64,000 bases of DNA from Rotaria macrura (taxonomy: Eukaryota; Rotifera; Eurotatoria; Philodinida; Philodinidae), in assembly GCA_900239685.1 (NCBI GenBank), contig OENT01000062.1, positions 186,001 to 250,000 of the forward strand. Reading direction: 5' to 3'. The translations under genes and the position numbers were made by a program. Shown here piece by piece: positions 47,301 through 58,858 of this stretch. Every line of letters begins with the position of its first letter. Position 1 is the first letter of the stretch. The notes under the pieces were generated by a model. The model was not told where the DNA came from, searched no databases, and worked only from the letters and a program-made list of their open reading frames with translations.

Positions 47301-50300
47301 AAAGAAGTAATCTTATTGCTAAAACTGTTATATGGCACGGTGTAACATTTTTCGTCTGTATACACTGAATTTCTTATCGAAATAAAGTAAGCGACTTCTT
47401 AGTAGAATTCCATGAATAGCAGAATTTTCAAGAGAATATTCAATAGACAAACGTGCGCATCGTAATATTTTAGAAGGGAATACAACACATATTACAGTTA
47501 CTGTTGATTTTGTCAGGAGGTCTTTCAGTAACGTTAGGACCGAATACAGATGTAATGAATAATGCATCGAACAAGTTCACATTTATGGTTATCAAATGTC
47601 AATCTTAGCGTTCGAATCATGGACGAACATCATTCTAGCATGAAATTGAAGGTAAACATTTGTTGGCAATCTAAAACAGATTTTGACGCAAGGCAGCAAC
47701 TTAAATAGATATCGTACACAATAGAACGCAGTATTGAAGCTTTTCTCCACAGATCAGTTTTCTCGTAAGCATTATCAATAGATTAAACAATAAGATACGG
47801 GGATTTTGCAATAAAATAATACTGAGTGTTCTCTATGAGACATTTGTTGACAATAGTAAAGCCACAAAAAAAGATACTAACTAGAAAGAAATCGTCGAGA
47901 AATATGAAGACCACTTTAAGGGTATACATAATCTGATGTAAAGAAATTTTTATCATCGGCGAGCCAGCGTCTTATATGGAGGTGTGGTAATAAATAATAA
48001 TACCTAATTTTTTTAAAAGAAAATCCCCTTTTGAGTGTTGCATATGAATATACAGACAAATATATACCACTAATAATTCTTCAGGTCCAGCAATTGCCCC
48101 ACCTGAAAGTCCGTCAATGATTATTATAGCACACTACTTCTTGAATTTATTAAATTCTTACATCACAATGATAATACTATGATGAATGTTTGTATCCGTT
48201 TCAAGCAATATTATTTGTCAAGAAAGTTTAAAATGCACTTGAGAAAAATTGTCATGTCAGGTTTTTCCATGGTGCAATAGGAAATCTTTCTCAACACTAG
48301 TGTCTGAATTGAATTTCATTTTCTTTTTTATTTCAAAAGCATGACGATTCGAGTAGAAACAAATTAACCATGATTCCATTTTGGACGAATCATATTCGAT
48401 ATCAACATGTGTTTTGTCGCCAGTTTACTACATTTCTTGTTTTACAAGTACCATCACGAAAGCATACTTCCATGAGTGTAATTGATGTTAAATTTTCTTG
48501 AACTTCCCAGGTTTCAATAAAACACATTGTTGCATGCAGTTGTCTCCAGCTCACTTCACTATACTCTTTAAATAAAAATCTCACACAAAAACGTTTTTGC
48601 TCTCTCTCTCTGTCTCCCTCTCTTTCTTCTCTATCTGACGTGTATTGATTGATTTTCATAGATTTCTTACTATTACTTAGATTTTTTGAAATTCTAATAC
48701 TTTTTTTATTAGAGAATAGAGAGAAAAAAGTTCACATGTAATAACTCTACTTGTTCGTTTGCATCAAACTCACCAATGAGGAATTTAACGTTCTCTTGGC
48801 TCTAGAAGCAGCATCCATTGTTCTCAAGCCTGATCTTCTCTAAGTGATTCTTGCTATTGAGACTACACTTATTACTAATTCTGTTTTATTATCTATTGAT
48901 AATATTACTGCTAACATTCATCGATATACATACATCATCATCATCAAATACGATGCAAGAAATTTATTTATTACTATATCCTACAATGACACTGATTATC
49001 CATTAGTCGATTTCGATATTGTCTATGGGAATTCATTCTGAAAGAGTATTTATGAATAATAAAAAAAAGCTGTTTCCATATCAAATACGAAAAACTAATT
49101 TATTTTGAAGAAACGATGGATGAAAGTCATTTTTTCTTTCATTCTGTCTGACAATTCATTCAACCATACTTTCGAACAAGTGTTACGTTTTCTAATGATA
49201 CGCAATAGCTGGTCAGTCACGTGCGATAAAATTCACTAATTACACCACTTGTCACGAATCGATCTGATTAATTTGCAGGATGCCAGTAGTCAAAAGAGAT
49301 CAATTTCATCGGTGTTTTATTTTTATGTTGTATAGTAAATCGTAAGCTCAGTTTCGAATAGAAATATTTGTTTTTTTTTAATACTAATTTTTTTCCATTA
49401 CAACAAAACAACCATATGAACGGATTTTCTTTTCTTTTACTGTTTCTGCCTTTTGCTTATGTTTTTATTGTTGTTTTAGTAACCCCTTTTTTCTCATTCT
49501 TTCACTTATCTTCGCCTTGTGTCAAAAGAAAAATATTCGTAAAAATGAAATCGGTAAGTAAAGAAAGGAAAAGAAAATTCTTACACATCATCTTTTTTTT
49601 TCTTTTGTTTTGTAGGCGATCGACTGTTAAATGTGTATTTGTGTATGCACACATACATACTTTATTTACTCATGAAACATTTTTTCTTTGTACTGAATAA
49701 AGAACATTGGACATTTAGCTCCAAGGTAAATCACATAGAGAATTTTTCGTGCATTTAAATTTAATTAGCTCATTCTCATCATTATTTGATAGAAAACATT
49801 TTTAACTTAAAAATTGAACAGATTGAAGCGGCGTAATTTTTTAAAATGATCGTTAATCTTCAATATTCATAAACTAAATCTTGTTTCAAATAGAATAAGA
49901 ACAAAGAACAGTTAGTTTTAGAAACGTTTTGAAACATGATGTGTTTGCAATATTGAAGGAGAATACAGATAAGCAACTTAGACAATTCCTCCCGCTGTGA
50001 TAGTCTCCTTAGTAACAATGATTCGTCTTTCTCATTGTAATTACAGACTAAAAACTTGTCAATGAACGCTCGTAGCCGTTTAAAACTAGATGAACAGCAT
50101 TCAAATCTTATTTCTGAGGTATTCAATACAAAGATCTCGATTTTAATTTTCAAATGATTGCATGTGCCTGCAGCTTTTAAACTGAAGACTACATTGAAAT
50201 ATAAAATTGCTGTAGAAAAAATTACTGTATAAATATTAACAATCGAAAGATAGACAAAAAAAATAATCATGAATGTTTAATAAAAATATTTAAGTCGACT

Positions 50301-50730
50301 ACTACGAAACCTATCGTCATTTGTTTTCAATAGTCCAGTGGGTCGGATCGAACCAGCGATTCAACTAATAAGAAAAAGGAATTTATGAGCAAAATCTAAG
50401 TATTCTTTTAGAATCATAATCATTCATGATTTCCAATGACTGGAAGTGTATTTTGATACATAACAAGCAAGTTTTCATGGTATGCCATTCATGATTATTC
50501 ATGTTTTTCATCGTTAGCTTTCAACAAAATTTCATTATTCATCCTCCTTGAGATAAGAAGAGCAAATGAATAAGGGAGATACCAATGTTGGCTTCCATGT
50601 CTACATTTTTTGTATTCCTTTACTTTCCATTAGTTATTTTCAAATGGCTGATGTGTCATTAATTAGAGTAAATTGTTTTATAGATTCAGCATACCAGTAT
50701 CGAATTTCATTGCTTTTTAGATAAACGAAT
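44369..50730. other. 6.4-kb stretch without a recognisable gene
   Basis: AT-rich throughout. The only items are a (TC)n tract at 48601-48636 and a small GTAGACGAT / ATCGTCTAC inverted pair near 46750-46806. The open frames at 45911-46222, 49368-49700 and 49860-50270 are low-complexity and show no family features. Confidence 0.5.
48601..48636. repeat. (TC)n-rich microsatellite
   Basis: Imperfect TC repeat, 36 bases. Confidence 0.8.
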
Positions 50731-51540
50731 ATGACGATGTCCAATAGTACCAATACTACTCCTCGTTTAACAATGACCAATGGTTCTATATCTCAACATA
50801 ATTATCCGAATACGACAACAACGGCAACTGTACCAGTAATTCGTTCAACTATTGATGAATTTCGTGAAATTGTTCGTGAACAATCATTTGTGATTCCAAC
50901 TAGTGCCGATCCGGATTCTATTGATGTACCTGTAAAAAAGTATCCACCATTGCCTGATATTGCTGTACCAAGTGGTACTATGGCGACGAATACATTTTTT
51001 CGTACAGAAACAATTCTCACTCATCCTAAACAAACTGAATCGAAAAAACAAGTTTTTAATCATTTTGCACCAACACAGCGAGCACATTTACCTTCACTTA
51101 ATAAACGCAATGCGTTGCCTACGATGTCAAATGTTATGGATCTTGATGAAGATTTACCTCAATGCACTAGTAATGCAGCCAATCGAGCAGCAACGTATAC
51201 ATCACCTGGTGAACGTATTATATCTCCAATAAAACGTCCATCGGCTCCGTCACCACCTACAAGTGCACAGATCAAACGACCAGGTCAAAACGCATTCGAA
51301 GACGATGAAGATGAACACGACGAAGAACAATTTTCCGGTTTCGATGATGACGAAAGTCAATTATTTGATGAAGAGTATTGTCGATACCATCAACCTATGC
51401 CAACGAATCACCGTCGTATTAACCATTACAATCCTAATAATCGTCATCCACAAACTACGACAAAACATCCAACTATAATCATCAACGATGAGTATGAAGA
51501 ATCTGGACATCGGTTAGATTCGCATGAATTAGAACCATGA
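50731..51540 (+). CDS. Disordered acidic protein, function unknown
   Basis: Intact frame of 269 residues, apparently one exon. It begins with a Thr/Asn-rich segment (NTTPRLTMTNGSISQ). Next comes a short possibly folded motif around residues 38-75 (STIDEFREIVREQSFVIPTS), then Pro-rich basic segments (SPIKRPSAPSPP, about 163-175), and a run of Asp/Glu around 190-215 (FEDDEDEHDEEQFSGFDDDE). The tail is His/Asn/Pro-rich. No domain recognised; composition suggests a regulatory or scaffold protein, perhaps nuclear. A second ATG two codons in (50737) is also possible. TTTTTAG just upstream could be the acceptor of a 5'-UTR intron. AATAAATAAT follows the stop near 51581. Codon use is consistent over the whole length, which favours a real gene. 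Confidence 0.65.
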   Translation: MTMSNSTNTTPRLTMTNGSISQHNYPNTTTTATVPVIRSTIDEFREIVREQSFVIPTSADPDSIDVPVKKYPPLPDIAVPSGTMATNTFFRTETILTHPKQTESKKQVFNHFAPTQRAHLPSLNKRNALPTMSNVMDLDEDLPQCTSNAANRAATYTSPGERIISPIKRPSAPSPPTSAQIKRPGQNAFEDDEDEHDEEQFSGFDDDESQLFDEEYCRYHQPMPTNHRRINHYNPNNRHPQTTTKHPTIIINDEYEESGHRLDSHELEP

Positions 51541-52260
51541 GTTTCATGTATTTTTATTCTTGTTATTGACATATTCAAATAAATAATAATATACTTTGCA
51601 TGGGATAGAAAAGAGCTAGATAGGAAACAACTAAAACGATTTCATTTTTGTAAATTTTATTTCATTATACATCTGATGAGTGTTGATAATTGTTTACATG
51701 AATCATATCTGTGAATTTACTATTCGGTGTAGACCATGTCTCTCTCCTTCGATTGCTCAGCAATAATCGACATTTTATTCGAATAGTTATTCAAATTTTT
51801 CATTTGAGTTCACTCGATAGAAGAAAAAATTAAATCTTTCCTTTGTGAAAACTCATTGATGATGGAGTAATCTTCAAGTATCAAAAAGCTGACTCAATGC
51901 AGCAATTTTCACGAAAACATTTTCCGACATTGACACCTTTAAACAAGAAGCATGCTAGCTAGTGCCGAAAGTACAAAAAAGAAACTATGTGTCAATTCAA
52001 ACTAAAATCGATAGTAAAATACTATATGATTTTAAATAAATCATCTTATGAATCAACACACTACTCAAGAGAGATGACCCACAAGAAAATTCGTAATTAG
52101 CAAAATAAACTCAAAAAAATGCGAACATTGAATCACTATTTTGGATGTAATGCAAATATAATCCAAAGTAGTTCTCTAAAGATGTTGATCGAAAACTAAA
52201 AAGCAGAGTTAGTGAAACTGAAACTTATCAAGGTTATTTCATCACATTACAATTTTTACT
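51541..52260. other. Spacer between the acidic protein and the mariner-type MITE
   Basis: Contains the probable poly(A) signal of the upstream gene; otherwise nothing recognised. Confidence 0.5.
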
Positions 52261-52262
52261 TA

Positions 52263-53072
52263 GGGCATACCAAAAGTATCCATATTGACACTGAAAAACG
52301 CTATAATTAGCTTTGAGAAACTTCTCTCTCTGTAGTCTGATAGAGAATAACATTTTTTTATTTTTTATGCTATTTGATTATGCGTCAACTAATATCATAA
52401 TGATAATATTTTAAAAACATAGGTATTTTTATCATACGCTACGGTTAAACTATATATTTTCAATAACTTTTGATAGAAGCACGATAGAGAGCTGCAGTTT
52501 TCACATTTCGAAAGAGGAGACAGAAGCACATCAAATAGCGTGGTTTATATTTTTCTGGGCGTTATCTGAGAATTTCTTCAATCGATTTTCTAAGAATGGA
52601 GAACAATAGTTTTTTCTTTCGTCACAAAGATTGCTAGAAAAATCACTACGAACTTCGACTGGAGCATCCATAACTCCTGAATGATTAATGCAAAATATCT
52701 TAAACTTCCCTAATAGAGTAGTTTCGTTTTCAAAAATGTCGATTGAAAACCGTTATTAAGCCATGTGAATAAAATATTAATACAATTCGGTGTGTCTTCA
52801 TTTTCTCTTTCGAACAGTAACAAGCGCAACACTTTATCTCGCTCCTATTCAAAGTTATTCAAAAAGTATTCACTGAATAAGCATTCGTGTAACCGTAGCA
52901 TATGACTAAAAAGCTGATATTATTGAAATTTTACTATGATGATATTAGTTCAAGCATGATCAAATAGCATGGAAAATAGAGAATTTTTTCTCTATCATAC
53001 TGTAGAGAGAGAATTTTCTCAAAGTTTATTATAAGTTATTGCAGTGTCAATAAGAATACTTTTGGTGTGTCC
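52263..53072. mobile_element. Tc1/mariner-type non-autonomous element with ~85-bp inverted repeats
   Basis: Ends GGGCATACCAAAAGTATCC and, on the other strand, GGACACACCAAAAGTATTC. They continue as inverted repeats for about 85 bases, sharing TATTGACACTG, CTTTGAGAAA and TTCTCTCTCT. A TA dinucleotide flanks each end (52261-52262, 53073-53074). The ACCAAAAGTAT core near the tip is a familiar Tc1-like terminal motif. The 810-bp element has no transposase frame. Confidence 0.8.
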
Positions 53073-54014
53073 TAAGTATCACAGGTAAAGTTCATAGTTG
53101 CGTCTTAGGAGTGAGCATGAGATCGTCTGCAAAGATAAGATTCAAATGATTTTGTTAAGGTATGAATCCATATTTAAATGAACTTGTAAACTATGGGCAG
53201 TTCTCTTTCATTTCATAGTGTTCTAAGCATTATATGATATTCTATGCAGACTACTAACTTAAGGCTTAAATTAGTACATTGTATTTATCTTTCCGAATAT
53301 TCAATACATTGATCCGGTAGCACTAAAATTTTAAAATTTGATTTGACTATTCAAGTGGTGGTAATGTTGACAGCTCTAATTGAAGTTAATTTCAGATGTC
53401 GTACGCTATTCAATACGTACCGTATTAGACAATGATAAGTATTGCCTTTATCAAATAACAGGATATATCATTTAATTTTAATCAAGTTATATTTTCAATA
53501 CGATATAGTTCATGTATAATTTGTAATGAATTTCTTTTTTCGTAAACTAATTAAGTTTATTTGCTTGATTCTCATCTACTTTATTTGGTGTATATGTAAG
53601 ACAAACAATAATTTATCGTTTGAGACGCATTCGAATTATGCAATAAGAAGGATCATATGTGCTACTGTCCCAAAGAAAATATTTGTATCTATGGTTGCAA
53701 ATGTTTGACGATTATTTTAGTAAATAAAGCCGATTCTTTAATACTAAGTCTTTGTTATCGAATCATCTGTGATTCAACATCAATTTTTCTTCTTGGCAGG
53801 AACAAAGCCTAGATGTTTCATTTTCTCAGGGAGCGCCTTGATCAAAACTTGTTTTTTTTTCAACCATGAAAAATATGGATAAGGAGTGAGCGAGTTATAT
53901 TTTTTTATACATAAAAATATTCACACATGTTCATTATTTCGTCTCATCGAAAAGCATTTTTTGAAGATAATACTAGCGCTATTGCCGAGCATTACTAACA
54001 AACAACTTGGACCA
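53073..54014. other. Intergenic stretch, nothing recognised
   Basis: AT-rich, no gene or repeat seen. Confidence 0.5.
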
Positions 54015-54365
54015 CCCAAGCAGACAAACATTTGAAAAAACGCGTTTAAACGCACAATCGGGAACGCCGATTGTGAGTCATTAACGCTCATTAACAAAAC
54101 GCAAGAAACGCGTTTTTTACGCAGAATTTTCACTTTCNNNNNNNNNNNNNNNNNNNNNNNNNNNNNNNNNNNNNNNNNNNNNNNNNNNNNNNNNNNNNNN
54201 NNNNNNNNNNNNNNNNNNNNNNNNNNNNNNNNNNNNNNNNNNGAAAGTGAAAATTCTGCGTAAAAAACGCGTTTCTTGCGTTTTGTTAATGAGCGTTAGT
54301 GACTTACAATCGGCGTTCCGGATTGTGCGTTTAAACGCGTTTTTCCAAATGTTTGTCTGCCTGGG
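54015..54365. mobile_element. Foldback element, 123-bp arms around an assembly gap
   Basis: The arms 54015-54137 and 54243-54365 are inverted copies of equal length with only a few differences, starting CCCAAGCAGACAAACATTTG. They contain AACGCGTTTAAACGC-type words. Between them is a run of 105 N (54138-54242), so the true loop is unknown. Same family as 38858-39231 and 20613-22465. Confidence 0.85.
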
Positions 54366-55410
54366 CAGTCAATAGATGAGTGCCAAAACTAACGGTCGCT
54401 TCCATCAATATAAAATCATATACTATCAATCTCAACATATGTGTCACAAACTCCTAATTATTTCACGAAAAAAGGATGACAAAATATCAAATGATTAAGC
54501 TGTAACAGGATGTGATCTTTTCACTAAAACACCGAGATAAAACAGAAATACTCAAAATAATCTATCAATTCAATTTTAATTCTATTTCTTTTACCGAATT
54601 TCAAGTTGCCATGTATCACAATGATCAATTATAGATTTAGATGATGCTTCGAAGGAACGACTCACAAGTCTTCGAAATATTACCCAGTTCAAGCTCATCT
54701 CTGGCCTTAAATTTTCGCACATCAAGGATTACAGCGACCTATATATCTACCAAACGATAACCACGTGTCTTTACATCTTACGTATGAATCCACGTTGATT
54801 TATACAAGAAAGGCCTTCATTAACTGTTACTGTTCAAGCATTTTTTGAGAAGACTTCAGTTTTGTTTCATCGTCGTCCGGAGATGATTCTTTTGCTCCTT
54901 TTAAGATAATAGCATTGATAATACTGATATTGATGAACTGGCATAAACTAGAACGTTCGGGTCTCGAGACGTATACCTGCAATCACATATTCTTTGTCCT
55001 TGGCGTATGTCACGATGATTACTTTGATTCTATTACAAGAAATAAAGTAAAGTAAAACGCAAGATTCGAACAAGAGAAATCAATCAATTTAATGGTGAGT
55101 TGCCGTCAAAAAGTTAGCAAATTTTCTTCAGAAAGCTGCTTGATCGAATCCCCTCGTCAATTTTTGATTTAAAGTACAGAGTAAAAAAACAGCAATTTTA
55201 TTTTGTTACGCAAATATATCTATTTACGTTAAGTGCACATTGATTCTGTACTCTGACGGCTTTCCTAAAAAATAGAAATCCTTGAATTTCAGTAATACCT
55301 GAATCAACAAAAAGAAAAGAATATGATCCTTCCTCTCATCAAGCATATATTTTCTTTGCATCAAAATAGTTTTTATTTTATTTTTCTTTTGTGTTTAAAA
55401 CTATATCTAA
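54366..55410. other. Upstream region of the cyanophycinase-like gene
   Basis: No gene recognised in this AT-rich stretch. Confidence 0.5.
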
Positions 55411-56415
55411 ATGGGGGCTACTAAAATTATTCTGTGTGGTATTCTTTTCAGCGTCCTTCTGTTCGTTTGTGAAACAGCAAATCCCGCTTCCATAGGTTTT
55501 ATCGGTGATGTTGCTGATGTCATACGGCCAACATCTGGAGGCACTGTTCTTGTTGGTGGGGGTCCTGATGTCGATGAGGCTATGCAATGGATGATCAATA
55601 AATCAGGTGGTGGTGATTTTGTAGTCATTAGAGCTACTGGTACAGCAGCATACAATAGTTATATATATGAACTAGGTTCCGTCAATTCAGTTGAAACTCT
55701 TCTAATCAATTCACGTTCATTGGCTAACGATCGTCTAGTTGAAACAACCATTCGTGGAGCTGAAGCTGTGTTCATTGCCGGTGGTGATCAAGCTAATTAT
55801 GTAAACTACTGGAAAGATACTAAACTTGAAGATGCTCTCAATTATCTACGAAATGTCAAGCAAGTTCCGATTGGAGGCACATCAGCCGGTTGTGCTATTC
55901 TTGGTGGAACTTATTTTTCAGCTATTTACGGCACGGTGACTTCAAGTGAGGCTCTTGGTAATCCTTATATTAGATATCTTACATTAGGTCATAATGATTT
56001 TCTTTCTCAACCTTATCTATCTAATGTTATTACTGATACTCATTTTGATAATCCCGACCGGCGCGGTCGTTTGATTACATTTCTCGCGCGCATGAATCAA
56101 GATTATGGTGTAATAGGTCGCGGCATCGGTATAGATGAATCCACGGCTGTTTGTATTGAGCCAAATGGAATAGGCAAAGTCTTTGGATATGGTACTGCTT
56201 TTTTCTTAAGTCAAAATGGGGTTGCTAGCAGCCCAGAAACATGTGTTGATGGTTCTCTTCTTGATTGGTATCGTAATCAACAAGCTATTACAGTTTACAA
56301 AATTCCCGGAAATAAATTAGGCTCTGGCAGTTTCAATTTAAGTTCTTGGAGTCCAGGAAGTGGTGGTGTAAATCAGTATTATTATGTTAATCGTGGTACC
56401 CTTGGTATTTATTGA
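55411..56415 (+). CDS. Secreted cyanophycinase-like peptidase (family S51)
   Basis: Intact intronless frame of 334 residues. A signal peptide (about 1-22, hydrophobic IILCGILFSVLLFVCE) implies export. Cyanophycinase landmarks in order: GGTVLVGGGPDVDEAM (about 47), EAVFIAGGDQANYVNYW (about 117), the serine nucleophile turn IGGTSAGCAILGG (about 153), DTHFDNPDRRGRL (about 209) and GRGIGIDESTAVCIEP (about 235). Family S51 enzymes use a Ser nucleophile; cyanophycinases cleave beta-Asp-Arg bonds of the cyanobacterial storage polymer cyanophycin. The family is bacterial with scattered eukaryotic members, so an animal gene without introns points to horizontal transfer; a digestive role on bacterial food is an inference. 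The C-terminal extension after the core (Ser/Gly-rich) is of unknown use. It converges with the minus-strand gene at 56560. Confidence 0.9.
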   Translation: MGATKIILCGILFSVLLFVCETANPASIGFIGDVADVIRPTSGGTVLVGGGPDVDEAMQWMINKSGGGDFVVIRATGTAAYNSYIYELGSVNSVETLLINSRSLANDRLVETTIRGAEAVFIAGGDQANYVNYWKDTKLEDALNYLRNVKQVPIGGTSAGCAILGGTYFSAIYGTVTSSEALGNPYIRYLTLGHNDFLSQPYLSNVITDTHFDNPDRRGRLITFLARMNQDYGVIGRGIGIDESTAVCIEPNGIGKVFGYGTAFFLSQNGVASSPETCVDGSLLDWYRNQQAITVYKIPGNKLGSGSFNLSSWSPGSGGVNQYYYVNRGTLGIY

Positions 56416-56559
56416 TAATCCATAATAAATTGACTTTGTCACCGGTGAAAGAATTCATTTGATATTAAAAAAAGCGTGAAAGATTATTTATTATTTTTAT
56501 TTTTATTTAATTCCTTGCCATTCAAAAAAAAGGAAAAGTCAAAAGGGAAATGAATGATA

Positions 56560-56985
56560 TCAATACATTTCAAAACTATCAGAATCATCGGAACCGTAAC
56601 TGCCAGTTACGTTGCGAGTAACTTGCTGAAATTGTTGAGAGATAACTCGAGCTACTGCTTTTCTTGTACTGGTAGCTACTTTGTCTGCTGCTTTGGCTGC
56701 TTTCACACCACTAAGAAACGCAGTACAATTACTCGTTAATAATGCTTGATTAGTAGGATTGGTTACATATGAAACAAAGTTTGCCGATTCCGTTTGTAAT
56801 ACAGAATTATATGTTGAATTCAATTGAAATTTATTAATCAGTAAAATCATTTCAGTGAGATATACCGTTTGCATGGTAGTGTTTGCACAAAGACTTGTTG
56901 TAGCAATGAATGGTCTCACAAACCTGTAATACCATGGTTGTCTGAAATTGTTGTAAGCTAAGGATATGCCAATGATGGCAAACAT
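56560..56985 (-). CDS. Small secreted or membrane-anchored protein, function unknown
   Basis: Intact frame of 141 residues starting MFAIIGISLAYNNF, a short hydrophobic start. It continues with TTSLCANTTMQTVYLTEMIL, an Asn/Thr-rich helix-prone middle with two Cys in all (positions about 33 and 87) and an Ala/Lys-rich helix AAKAADKVATSTRKAVAR. The tail is acidic (GSDDSDSFEMY). Several N-x-S/T sites suggest glycosylation. TTTAG directly precedes the ATG, so an upstream exon supplying a longer signal peptide is possible. Its stop lies 145 bases from that of the cyanophycinase-like gene. No family recognised. Confidence 0.55.
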   Translation of the reverse strand: MFAIIGISLAYNNFRQPWYYRFVRPFIATTSLCANTTMQTVYLTEMILLINKFQLNSTYNSVLQTESANFVSYVTNPTNQALLTSNCTAFLSGVKAAKAADKVATSTRKAVARVISQQFQQVTRNVTGSYGSDDSDSFEMY

Positions 56986-58858
56986 CTAAACATTGTAAGG
57001 AATACTACGAGAATGATAATTTAAGAATATTCCTCTTTCCCCTCGCCTCCACATATCCTGTGCTCATGTTGACACTTGAAATTCACTTTTGGCTGCCATC
57101 GTTTGATTCTAACGTTATTAATACTTATTGAATATATTGCATTATGTGAAAATCGCTGCAACTTGTTTGAGACAACGAAAATTGTATGAAACTTGGCGCT
57201 CTTCTCCGATTATATTTTTTCACTAAAAAACTACAGTCGCATCTCATTCAAGTTCCATCACTTGAATTAAAATTTTTATTCGAGCCGCTAGACATGTTTT
57301 AGAATGAGTTATATCGTTTTGTCTGAAGAACTACTGTTTTGAACATATTCCGTAGCTGAAAAAAAGCCAAATTCTACTATGCATGTTCTGAAAGTACCTC
57401 TTAGATATTTGAGCTTTTTCATTCGAAGAAGGCACGAATCAGTTGAATATTCAGTTACAATGATATGTATTTTCTTAGAAGAAGTCTCTGGTTCAATCAA
57501 ATAAAGTATTTTGGTAAGATGAGAATGACATTTGGGGTCATGAGTGTTCCAGCTATGCCATGGAAAAGACGATTCTAGATGATCGAATTCTACTATTGCC
57601 GAACTGACAAGTTCTAATTATTTTGTTGAATCTCTTCACTATAACTGCTTGAGTGGACAATGTTCGTCTGTAATAATATGATTTACTTACTAAAATATGA
57701 TGAAGGAGTTTAGCCATGTTCGATTCTAAAGTGTTAAGTAAATAATGAAAAACATTCTGTTTTTATAGTATGCCTGATCATGAATTCAAGAAAAAGTTTG
57801 TCCTTTTTATTAATGTAATGAAGCATCTGTTTTAACAAAAGTATGAAAAATTTAATGGGTGATCAGTGATGTGTTTTATGTAAGATATTATTGCGCCAGA
57901 CGGTATGATTGTATAATGAATCATAAAAACGATTTGATGCATAATACAAAAAAATAACAAACGAAGTAACACCACAAAGATCGATTTCAAGCAAATCAGT
58001 AGTTCGAATACTTGAGACAATCGCAATAGTTTACTCATTCAATACATCAAATAAATGCATTTTCTTGTGATGTATCTTGCAAGTAATTCTGTTTTCCAGA
58101 ATTTATTAACTATCTGATATTATAGTAGATCTTATTTGTAAAATATGATTCTAATATGAAATTCAATGTTGAGTCAAGTTCAATCAGACTAAGAAAATAT
58201 TAATACCGAACATTGAATTTTCTATGTTTCTCGTTGTTTAACCGCGAATTCAAGATTTCCAATTTGTTACATAGAACTCTGACCTTAGATAATCAGCGGC
58301 ACCATATGTATTCGCAAAGATCGGATCTGTCATCATGACAATGTTATGATGCGGCATTCATTGAACTTCTACTACATAAAGAAATAATATTATACAATAC
58401 ACGAGTCTGCTTTTTTAGTGGAGTGTCAGATAAATTTTAACGAATTTGTATGCTTTATAAATCGTTTCGGCTTTTTCTTATTGTAGTATGTTTGAAAACT
58501 AAATGACTACTACCATCTTAATTAGATCTCTTATGAATGCTAGAAAGACGACGCAAAATATGTTAGGATCTACTCAGAATTGTGAAAGGAGCGTGTTTAT
58601 TCAGCTTGTGAAAATAATATTTTTACATGTTACATATTATTGCTACATAAAAGAATAGTAATCTCGAGGAACAGATATGCCCGTTTGTTTACATATTTCT
58701 TGTTACCGTGTCATATAAGAAAAAAAAGATTTACTTCCAGGATTGTGTTGAACGGCAAAACGAAACAATAAATTATATTTCAAAATTCATGAGAACGTCT
58801 TAACAGAATATAACTCTATCTCTTCTAACCAATAACAATTTTCTAACAAATATTGCAG
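56986..58858. other. Intergenic stretch, nothing recognised
   Basis: AT-rich; no gene, repeat or RNA seen. Confidence 0.5.

Noticed and set aside
49368-49700. 110-codon Phe/Leu-rich open frame
   Set aside because: Low-complexity T-rich DNA gives such frames by chance; no start context, signal or family pattern.
50335-50380. tRNA-like box B (minus strand GGTTCGATCC)
   Set aside because: Only the box B word fits; neither T stem, D arm nor acceptor can be drawn around it.
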